Notes under the pieces: model-generated
What the model saw: only the letters and a program-made list of their open reading frames with translations
Databases searched by the model: none
Told to the model about the DNA's origin: nothing
Part shown: one piece after another, positions 1 to 9,500 of the stretch
How the letters are laid out: each line of letters begins with the position of its first letter
How positions within the stretch are numbered: the first letter of the stretch is position 1
Assembly: GCA_938015435.1 (NCBI GenBank)
Contig: CALLPN010000002.1
Location: 186,001 to 250,000 of the forward strand
DNA length: 64,000 nucleotides
Direction of reading: 5' to 3'
From: an uncultured Saprospiraceae bacterium
Lineage (GTDB): Bacteria > Bacteroidota > Bacteroidia > Chitinophagales > Saprospiraceae
Program-made: the position numbers and the translations under genes

Positions 1-901
1 CCCCCCATCCAGTGATATACGGATCTCCATCATCTGTCATGACGGACTCATCTAATCGGCGTACTCTTTTAGCTAAGGGTGTTGTATTGGTTTGACTAAA
101 GTAAGAATACCAAACTATCATGTCCTCTACAGATGAATAAAGGTTAGTCGGTCCAGATATTCCTTGAAGTATTTCTTTGCGGTAATATTCACCTTCTCTC
201 TCTTCATATGACTTAGCTACATTATCTAACAATTGATTGTTGTTTTCTACGAATAATGTATTTTTCATATTCAACGGAGTGAAAACTTTCTCCAAAGTAT
301 AATCCTCAAAACTTTTCCCAGATACATTCGCTATGATTATAGACATTAACAAAGTTTCAGTATCAGAATTATTAACAGAAAAATCAGTACCTGGTTTATA
401 GGCCAATTCATCTTGTAAAAAGACTATCGCTAAAGCATTCTCTTTAGTTAGATAATCAGATACCGAACCTCCAGACAACCTATGTATGAGCATAAAATCA
501 TCTAGTCCAGAAGAATGATTCAACAGATGTTTCACTCTTATTCCCAAAAATTGTTTTGGGAAATCTGGAATGAATTTTTGAATGTCATCTTCCATTCCTA
601 TGGTTCCTTCATCTACCATAGTCATCAATGCAAAAACGGTAAACTGTTTTGCCAGATCATCGATATGAAATTTGGTTTGTAGATTATTCTTAGATCCGGT
701 TTCCAGATCGGCAATACCTGCGACATAAGAATGTACCAATTTACCCTCTTTGATAATGGCTCCACCAATACCAGGCACTGATCCAATTTTGTATTCTTTG
801 ATTAAGTCATCCACGTGAGATTTTATCTCAACTTGAGATTGTCCACTTATTATGATTGTAGGAATAAGGATTGTTGTGATTATTATTAATATATATTTCA
901 T
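1..901 (-). CDS. Serine hydrolase / class C beta-lactamase-like protein, catalytically degenerate, 3' end cut off
   Basis: The first 300 codons are visible; the C-terminus lies beyond the left edge. An N-terminal hydrophobic segment ending near ISGQSQ looks like a signal peptide. The body follows the beta-lactamase/penicillin-binding-protein fold family (Pfam Beta-lactamase): VPGIGGAII, then a segment aligning with the SxxK block, LLNHSSGL near residues 126-133, and PGTDF near 170-174. In the SxxK block the lysine (K85) is present, but the position three before it is Asp82, not Ser. The YxN motif reads V176-N-N. Both the nucleophile and the catalytic Tyr therefore appear lost, so the protein is more likely a pseudoenzyme (binding or regulatory) than an esterase or peptidase. 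It lies 40 bases downstream of the DJ-1-like gene on the same strand and may share its transcript. Confidence 0.85.
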   Translation of the reverse strand, partial: MKYILIIITTILIPTIIISGQSQVEIKSHVDDLIKEYKIGSVPGIGGAIIKEGKLVHSYVAGIADLETGSKNNLQTKFHIDDLAKQFTVFALMTMVDEGTIGMEDDIQKFIPDFPKQFLGIRVKHLLNHSSGLDDFMLIHRLSGGSVSDYLTKENALAIVFLQDELAYKPGTDFSVNNSDTETLLMSIIIANVSGKSFEDYTLEKVFTPLNMKNTLFVENNNQLLDNVAKSYEEREGEYYRKEILQGISGPTNLYSSVEDMIVWYSYFSQTNTTPLAKRVRRLDESVMTDDGDPYITGWG

Positions 902-941
902 AGTAAATTTTGCTTTGAGGTAAATGAGAAATTCTAAAAAT

Positions 942-2054
942 CTATTGTTCGTTTAATGATTCGATTATTTTCTTGGCGACTATCCTAGCCGCTGATGGAT
1001 CTTGACCAGTTATGATGCGGCCATCTACCTCGTAATAACCATCCCACCCTTCTTTATAATATTTAAAAACACCTCCATTGAGTCTAGCTCTATCTTCGAT
1101 CGAAAAAGGAAATGTATTATAATACTCTGCATCTTTATTTTCAAAATGATCAGGAAATCCAGTTACATTTTTTCCAGTCAATAAATATTTACCCTCTGAA
1201 GTCTTGATATTGACTATGCCTGCAGTACCGTGACATATAGCCGAAACTATTCCTTGATTTTCCTCATATATACTCAATGCTATATTTTGTAATTCTACAT
1301 TGTCATCTATTCCGAACATAGCCGCTCCTCCACCACCATAAATGATCGCACTATATTCCTTTGGATCTATCTCCGATGGCTTCGCGGTATTTTTCAAAGC
1401 ATACATTAGGTCTAAGTCATAGATATATTTTTTGATTATTGGAGATCGTGTCTCGATATAACCTATCGGTACAGAGCCACCATTAGGACTTACAAAATCA
1501 ACTTTATATCCAGCACTAGTCAATTCATCATATGGCAAAGCAAGCTCAGCAAAATGATTAGACGTATTGATCTCAGTATCTCCATATGTAGATTGATTAG
1601 ATACAACAAACAGTATTTTCTTACCCATCTTGTTACTCTCGTGGCTAATAGCTGTTTTGCTCATTATATACCAAGTCTCATCCATTTTCTTGAGTAGTAG
1701 AAAATCGGTATACAGCCAATTTCGCTTGGGTACTATGATCTCTAACTTGACCATAGCAATATCTTGTAATTGATCTACAGTTAAAATTCTTCCTACACGT
1801 CCTGTGTATGTCCCTGGTTCTTCACTTTCAAAAAAACGAATATATTCTGCTCTAGTTGGAGACCAAGGTTGCCCTTGCTTAGTGAAATACATACTGATAT
1901 CTGGATGAAAGGCTTCCTCGATTTTATCTGGATAACTAAAAGACGTACCATCGATGTACAGTTGTGCTACTCGCTTTACAGCATCCACTTCTGATTGAGA
2001 ATAACTAGTAAATATCGATAATGAGAATATGAAGAACAATAGGTTTCCTACCAT
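942..2054 (-). CDS. Secreted NTF2-like domain fused to a DJ-1/PfpI-family (Hsp31-like) domain
   Basis: The 370-residue protein begins with a signal peptide (about residues 1-20, ending SYSQ). Residues about 21-138 resemble the NTF2-like/lumazine-binding family that is often found free-standing in Bacteroidota. Residues about 143-370 form a class I glutamine amidotransferase-like fold of the DJ-1/PfpI superfamily. The nucleophile elbow is AICHG with Cys274-His275, the glycine-rich loop is YGGGGAAM near 239-246, and Glu170 in FAELALP fits the conserved acidic residue next to the cysteine. Hsp31-type members act as glyoxalases, deglycases or chaperones; the exact reaction here is not determined. 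The fusion and the export signal are unusual, since most DJ-1 proteins are cytosolic. The AraC-type regulator gene lies 147 bases upstream on the same strand and is a plausible controller. Confidence 0.85.
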   Translation of the reverse strand: MVGNLLFFIFSLSIFTSYSQSEVDAVKRVAQLYIDGTSFSYPDKIEEAFHPDISMYFTKQGQPWSPTRAEYIRFFESEEPGTYTGRVGRILTVDQLQDIAMVKLEIIVPKRNWLYTDFLLLKKMDETWYIMSKTAISHESNKMGKKILFVVSNQSTYGDTEINTSNHFAELALPYDELTSAGYKVDFVSPNGGSVPIGYIETRSPIIKKYIYDLDLMYALKNTAKPSEIDPKEYSAIIYGGGGAAMFGIDDNVELQNIALSIYEENQGIVSAICHGTAGIVNIKTSEGKYLLTGKNVTGFPDHFENKDAEYYNTFPFSIEDRARLNGGVFKYYKEGWDGYYEVDGRIITGQDPSAARIVAKKIIESLNEQ

Positions 2055-2201
2055 AACAAGGTTTATTTAATAAAATAATAAATTGAATATGGTACAATGT
2101 TAATCTAAGGTTTGGATTATAGTGTATAGGACTATAATCTAGATGTACAGAATTATAATATAGTACAAATTAGATATTCGGACAAGCTGAAATCGCTGTA
2201 A

Positions 2202-3248
2202 TTAGGCACTTTTCTTATATGCAGCAGGAGTAAGACCAGTATATTTTTTGAAGGCCGAATAGAATGTAGATCTTGAATTAAACCCGACTTCATAGCCAAT
2301 TGCTTCTAAAGTGAGATGATCTTTATTGAGAATCAAGTCTTTTGCCGCCTCTACTCTATACTCATTCACATACTGATTAAAGCTCTTATTGAGGTTATCA
2401 TTTAGAAACTGAGATAAGCGATGGGGAGTGGTTTTTATCTTCTTCGCTATGATCGGCAATTTGATACTTGCGTCTTTATATACTTGACCGTCTTCCATTA
2501 GAGATTGCAAGGTGCTTTGGAGTAATTCTGCTTCCGACCGCTCTATAGTTTTATCACCATACTTCTTCTGATCGTATAGATATAATATTCGATTTTCTCG
2601 ATTGAAGTATAAATAAGCCCAAGAAAGATACAGAATGAACGAAAAGCTAAGTGCTCCAGATATGTAATACGTAAAACTCAAGGTAGTGTATATTGTAACC
2701 AGGATTATATTACCAATAATAATGCTCATCAACCAAATTTCAAGCTTATTTAGTTTTTGGTCTGAGTCAAACATTTTCTTTATGATGTCTCTCGCACTAT
2801 AGATCGAAAGCGCGATATAAATCATCCAGATGTAGTAAATACATTTTATAACCCCAAAACTATCAGTCCATAAATCCCAATTATACTCGAATGGAAACAT
2901 AAAGCCAACAATCAAAGCGACAGGCATAAGAATCATTAAGTGGTACTTCCATTCATTGGCGATTTTACTATTGGGCAAGGCCATCGACTTGATATAAAAA
3001 TATAGAAAAGGTCCAATAAAAAAACATGCGGTGAGGCCAAATTGGAGATAATGATAAGACAGTTCATTATTAAAATAAAAGAAAACAGACTTACCTACTC
3101 GAATACTTATCATTAATGTAAGCATCCCTAACAGTCTATTATTTAGATTACGTGGCTCCGCAAAAAACAAAAAATACATTGCAAATATCAACCCATTAAA
3201 GGCACCTAATGCACTGAAAAAGAAAAGTAGCTGAGTTGAAAATTCCAT
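2202..3248 (-). CDS. AraC-family transcriptional regulator with multi-helix membrane N-terminus
   Basis: The start is taken at the ATG at 3248 (348 residues). An upstream in-frame TTG at 3278 is less likely because a TATATTTG promoter element covers it. Roughly the first 225 residues contain about seven hydrophobic helices. After a linker, the last ~100 residues form an AraC-type double helix-turn-helix: the first helix pair is around KLPIIAKKIKTTPHRLSQFL and the second carries the signature AIGYEVGFNSRSTFYSAFKK followed by TGLTPAAY. Membrane-anchored AraC regulators of this layout are common in Bacteroidota and are thought to sense membrane or periplasmic ligands. The ligand is unknown. The position directly upstream of the DJ-1-like and pseudo-hydrolase genes suggests local control. 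Confidence 0.9.
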   Translation of the reverse strand: MEFSTQLLFFFSALGAFNGLIFAMYFLFFAEPRNLNNRLLGMLTLMISIRVGKSVFFYFNNELSYHYLQFGLTACFFIGPFLYFYIKSMALPNSKIANEWKYHLMILMPVALIVGFMFPFEYNWDLWTDSFGVIKCIYYIWMIYIALSIYSARDIIKKMFDSDQKLNKLEIWLMSIIIGNIILVTIYTTLSFTYYISGALSFSFILYLSWAYLYFNRENRILYLYDQKKYGDKTIERSEAELLQSTLQSLMEDGQVYKDASIKLPIIAKKIKTTPHRLSQFLNDNLNKSFNQYVNEYRVEAAKDLILNKDHLTLEAIGYEVGFNSRSTFYSAFKKYTGLTPAAYKKSA

Positions 3249-3275
3249 AAAATGAATACTTGTAATGACAACATA

Positions 3276-3308
3276 CAAATATAACTCTTGATTATCCAGT
3301 TAGCCCAA
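3276..3308 (-). promoter_or_regulatory. Candidate Bacteroidota-type promoter for the AraC regulator gene
   Basis: Read on the minus strand, TTG (3308-3306) is followed by 22 bases and TATATTTG (3283-3276), a perfect match to the TAnnTTTG -7 box of the Bacteroidota housekeeping sigma factor. The spacer is slightly longer than usual. Initiation would fall around 3270, about 20 bases before the ATG at 3248. Confidence 0.5.
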
Positions 3309-3590
3309 TAGTAAATCTTGAAATCAAACTTCTCAATGTAAATGTTTAATGCAATACCAGTACTCATTTATGATATGTAGACTCCAAGAAAGCTATTTAG
3401 CATACTTCAATATAATTCAAAATCCAACATTTCCAATTATCTAGGCATCACTCTCACAAAAACAATTATAAGTGAAAAGGCTATTACAATATTAGGCTTA
3501 GCTGATCTAAACCAAAATTTTATTATTTTGTGTCTAGGCAACCATAGACCTGTTTATGGCATATATCCAAGAGACCCTAACCTTGTTAAA
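3309..3590. other. Divergent intergenic region, no gene seen
   Basis: This AT-rich spacer separates the minus-strand AraC gene from the plus-strand giant cargo gene. No ORF, hairpin or repeat stands out. A weak -7-like TATTTTG lies near 3534-3540 before the giant gene, but no convincing TTG partner was found. Confidence 0.5.
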
Positions 3591-6500
3591 ATGAAAAAAC
3601 CAATTCGCCTATTTGCATTTATCATTCTGAGTCTAATTGTCAAAGTTAGTTCAGCCCAAACTTGCAATTGTACAGATTGTCCTGTTGACATCTTAAACAA
3701 TCAAACTGTTACGTCTGTATTAGATGTAACCAGCCTATCCAATTCTACCTTGAATTCAGGTGGTCAAGGTGTTTGTGAAGTATCTATTGAATTTGATCAT
3801 TCTTGGTTGCCAGAAGTAGAAATGATTTTGTTTGCGCCTAATGGATCATCTATTTTTCTAATTCCGGATGGGATAGGAGGAAATACCGGAAATAGTACTT
3901 GGGATATCACCTTTGTACCCTGCGGAGATCCTGTATTTCCAGATGCTGGAGCAGGAAATGAATTTAATTCCGTCGATTTCAATCCTTTTACCAACTATAC
4001 CGGCAGTTACTATCCAGGAAATGGATGTTTTGACGACCTAAGTGGAAGTGCTAATGGAATGTGGACACTTCAAATTGAAGATGTTTTCAACCAAGACGAA
4101 GGACAAGTATTCAACTGGTCGATCACGTTTTGTGATGCTACTGGATTAGATTGCGATGTCAATATGTGCGCCGCGAACATGGGTACGTTCAATAATTCAA
4201 CACAGATATTTTGCGATACAGACAATCCTATTGAAGCCGCACCGATTGTTACTGGGGGTAATACCTCAGGAGAATATACTACTACTTGGGTTATCTCGTC
4301 AGATATTACAGGCTCTACTTCAGAAATACTTGGCTATAGCGAAACTGCCGATTTTACTGGATATCCTTCAGGAGATTATTTCATTTGTGGGTTAAACTAT
4401 CTTACTTCCGATGCTGGAGTATTACCTGCAACAAATGCAGGAAATAATAATAGTACTATCAACGATCTTATAGGCAATGGATCACTTTGCGCTGTTTTTG
4501 GTTTTGCATGCGCTAGCGTCATTATAAACGATTGTGGCTGTGATGCTGAATCAGGTAACATTAACATAAGCAACCTTACTTATTGCGCAACCGATGCAAT
4601 CGACCTTAATCCAACAGTAAACAATCAAAATACTGATACTGATTATGGATATACCTTTACCGTATCCAACTATACTTCGGGTAGTATTGGAACATTGGCG
4701 GGATACACTGAGACAGGTGACCTTACTGGTTACCCTGCTGGATCTTATTGGGTATGTGGCCTATCCTACCTTACTACAGATGAGCCTCTTCTTCCTGCTA
4801 TAGATGGTGTTAATAGTAATCTAGATATCCAAGATGATATAGCGGATGAAACGATCTGTGCAGATTTAGCCCCTGGATGTTATATCGTTGCAATAGAAAG
4901 TGCAGCGACGCTCCCAGTATTGGATTTTGATTCTGAAATCTGCGTAGGTGAAGCTTCATCGGTAACCGTAACGAATTACGATCCAGACGCTTTATATGCA
5001 GTCATCATAAATAGTGGATCTTTTGCTGCATCTAGTATAGGTACACCGACCACAACGTTTACACCATTCTCAGATGTAGATATAGAAATATGTATTATCA
5101 ATTTCAGCACTTGCGGAGATCTCCAAGCCTGTGCTAATATTACAGTAAATGGATCCTCTTCCAATAATTTAATGATAGACGGTCTTACTGGAATCTGTCC
5201 TGGAAACTTTTTGAACTATACCTTGAATGGACTCGGAAATAGTACGATCGATGGATGGACAATAAGTGGAGATGCGAGTATAGTAGGAAGTACAACTGGC
5301 GATAATGTAGATGTACAAATAGACAATGTAGCCACTACAGGCGAAGCGGAACTTTGCATAGACGCAACTAATGAATGTGCTGAGGCCATACAAGAATGTT
5401 TTATAATAGATATAATAGACAATGAACTTGCCAATGCAACGTTCGATAATTTTTGCGATTTCGATATTTTCATTGAAGTCCTAATTGATGGTACTTTTGG
5501 ATCGGGTGTTTGGACTGTGGTATCTGCTCCAGGAAATGTTATTTATGACAATGTCAATAATTCACAAACTGATATTGTTGTCGACGCTTATGGTGATTAT
5601 ATTTTACAATTTAATTTTCAATGTGGTCAAAGTATAGAAGTCCCATTTACGGTTTACGAACCCATCGTCGTAACTGATTTAGTGGAAGTTTGTACCGGAA
5701 ATACGTACACAGTTTCTTTTAATATTAGTGGCGGTTTAGCACCCTATTTTATAGATGGGTTTCCGATCATTGGAAATAGTTACATGTCCGAAATGATGGG
5801 TGGTGATACCTATCAAATTTTTGTTGAAGGCTCTGCAACTTGTAATGAAGTAGAATTATTAGGAGATCCTGATTGTGGTTGCGATTCTAATGCTGGAAGT
5901 ATAAATCCACAAAGTACTTTGGAAAGTTGTGAAGGAGAAACTGTTACTGCCACTAATAATGGAGATGCTTTTTTAGAAAGTGATGACATCGGAATTTGGA
6001 TCTTATACTCTGATTCCACAGATCCTCTAGGTTCTATAATTTCAGAAAATACCACAGGTGATTTTTCCTTTGCAGCTCCTCTAAATTATGGAACAACTTA
6101 CTTCATCGCTTACATAGTAGGTAACGAAATAGGAGGTACAGTAGATCTATTAGATCCATGTATCGATATTGCTGATGGAACCTCCGTGATTTTCTTTGAG
6201 CCTTTTGGATTGACTGATGTTACCGTGGTTCCTCTAAATAGCTGCAACACACAATACGAACTCACTGCTGTTCAAGATTCACCTCTAGATGGTCTTTGGG
6301 TAATTACAATTACACCAACAGGTGGAAGTGGAACAGTGAGCACAATTAGTGGATCATCTACCATAATTACCCTAGAAGGTGAGGGAACATTTACTGTTCA
6401 ATACAGCGTTACTAATGGATTTTGTTCTGCAGTTGAAAACATAAATATAGATGGACCAGACTTACCTGAATCGATCGTCATTTCTACCAACTGTGCTAGT

Positions 6501-9500
6501 GATAATTTGTCCTACCAAGTAACACTAGTAGTAAGCGGGGGAACGCAACCTTATTCAGTAGGTGGAGTACCATTTTTTGGATCCACATTTATATCTAATG
6601 ATATTGCCTCTGGAGATAGTTATAGCTTTATTTTTACAGATGATAATGGATGTGTTTCAGATGAAATCAGTGGATCATTCTTTTGTGATTGCGAGTCTGA
6701 TGCTGGTAATATGTCGAGCGACTTAATAGAAATTTGTGGTGACGGTAATGCCACTGTAGTAAATGATGGGAATGAAAATCTTGATGGGAATGATGGACTC
6801 GTCTACATCTTACACACCAACTCAGGTACAACACTTGGAACTGTCCTTGACGAAAATCAAACAGGAACATTTTCGTTTTTACCAAGTATGAATTATGAAG
6901 AGACCTATTACATTTCTGCTGCTGTTGGAAATGCTTCCGGAACTAGCATTGATATTACTGATGACTGTCTAAGTGTAGCTAATGGACAAGCTATAATATG
7001 GTATGAAGAATTAATCATTAATAGTTTGACTAGTGATTTTGTTGTTGGTTGTGAAGATTTCAATATTACTATAGATGCTAACACTACGATCGAAGGTGTA
7101 TGGAGCGTTAACTCTTCTCCAACTGGAGCTACGGTCATCTTCAATACTTCAGGAAGTATTACAGGAATTATTGTAGACATAATTGGCACTTATAATTTAC
7201 AATATGAAATTACAAACGGCACTTGTACTGCTGTAGAGACCGTAACCATAACACTAAGTGAAGCTCCGACGATAAGCAATATCACTTATGAGTGTGACGG
7301 CACTAATGACAACTATCAAGTGTCGTTTGATATCTCTGGTGGTGTTTCGCCTTATACTGTCAATGGAGAATCAGTAATAGGATCCACATATACATCTGCC
7401 TTCACACCAAATGGTGTCAGCATGGATTATTCTGCAACCGATTTTAACGGATGTGTATCAGATATCATTACCACCAATAATAACTGTTCTGTTGCGTGTG
7501 TTTCTGACGCCGGAAGTATGTCCGGCACATTAATAGAAATTTGTGGTGATGGAAATGTAACTTCCTTAAATGATGGGAATGAAATACTGGAAGGAAATGA
7601 TGCATTAATTTATATTCTACATACCAACTCAAGCAATTTTATAGGTACAATACTTGACGAAAACCAAACCGGTACTTTCTCATTACTACCTAGTATGAGT
7701 TACGAAGTGACTTACTATGTTTCTGCTGTTGCCGCTGATGCAAATGGAACTAGTGTAGACTTTACTGATGACTGCCTCAACATCGCCAGTGGGCAGCCTG
7801 TTATGTGGTATGAGGAAATAATAATCAATAATCTTACAAGTGATGCCAGCGCCAGCTGCGAAGACTTTAATATTACTGTCGATGCAAATACAGATATCTT
7901 AGGAGAATGGACTATAATTTCTACTCCTATGGGAGGCAATGTAAATTTTAATACAGTAAATAACTTGACAAATGTAATCGTAGATGTAGTCGGTTCCTAC
8001 GTGTTACAATATGAAATTACAAACGGACCATGTAACGATTCCGATCAAATAATAATAACTCTAAACGGAACTCCAACGATCAATAACGTATCTTACGAAT
8101 GTGACTTAGCTAACGAAAACTATCAAGTATCATTTGACATCATGGGAGGATTACTTCCATATGTGGTCAATGGATTATCAGTCACTGGATCAACATTTAC
8201 ATCTCCTATCACACCGAACGGCTTAGCTGTGGAATACACCGTTACCGATGTTAATGGATGTATGTCTAATATCATTACTAATCACGATTGTTCTACTGCA
8301 TGTATTTCTGATGCAGGTACTATGCCTCAAGTACTCATAGAAACTTGTTATGACACGATAGGAACACAACCCATCATACAGATAGTTAATGAAGGAAATT
8401 CTACACTCGATAGTGACGATATCGGTATATACATACTGCATTTGGGAGATGCTAATGTTATAACTTCTCCCATTGCTGAAAGTGCTACCGGAGTGTTCCA
8501 AAATTTAGGGTCAATTCCATACAATACTCAATTATATATATCTTATGTAGTGGGAGATGAAATAAATTCAACTGTCGATTTATCAGACCCTTGCCTCTCA
8601 GTTTCAGTGGGTCAGCCGATTATTTTTTATCAGACTCCCAGAGTCTCTCTTGGTGAAGATATATCCATTTGTAGTCTAGAGATCAATCTACAAGCAGGTC
8701 TCATTACAGGAAATGATGCCAACGTAGAATGGAATAATTTGGATGGTCCTATTGGTGGAAATATGCTCATTGGGCAAAACAATATAGACAATGTAGACCT
8801 TACTGTAAATCTTCCGGGAACATATACAATCAGCTTAACTGCTGTTAACAATATCAACCTTAGTTGCATCGCTAGCGACACTATAGAAATCACTTTTATA
8901 GAAGTGCCCTCAGTATCAGTAATGGATGATTTTAATACGTGTATATCTACTATAGAAGTACAGTCAACCAAGAGTATCGGAACTGGAGTCTGGTCAATTC
9001 CTGACTTGCCTAATGTCATGTTTAATTCTTCACTTGATACTACATCCATAACGTTAGACACTTTTGGAATTTTCCAAATAATTCGAACTATTTCTAATGA
9101 AGGATGTATAATATCAGACACCCTTACAGTCGAAATATTCCCTAGTTCAGATTTTGCAATTACAGGTATCGAATGCGATGACAATAATGAAAACTATACG
9201 CTCATATATGAAATTATTGGAAATAGTTATCCTTATACTATTAATGGCGAAGTGATCAATGAAGGTGAAACTGCAAACTTAACTTCCGCAAGTGGAAGTG
9301 GAATAAATATAGTAGTCCTCGATAGTAATATGTGCGAGATATATAACGATGATATCACAAGATCTTGTGACTGCGAAAGTGAACTAGAAGACAATCTTCA
9401 AAATATAATTAGATCTTGTATACAGGATACAATGTTTATACCATCCGTAGAAAATTTCATCTTGGAAGAAGGGGATTCATTGGTGTATGTTTTACACAGT

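Noticed and set aside
3528..3590. Upstream ATG of the 2645-residue cargo gene
   Set aside because: It would place 21 polar residues ahead of a complete signal peptide.
8630..9184. 184-residue minus-strand ORF inside the 2645-residue cargo gene
   Set aside because: The plus-strand gene is continuous across it with recognisable modules; the antisense product has no motif.
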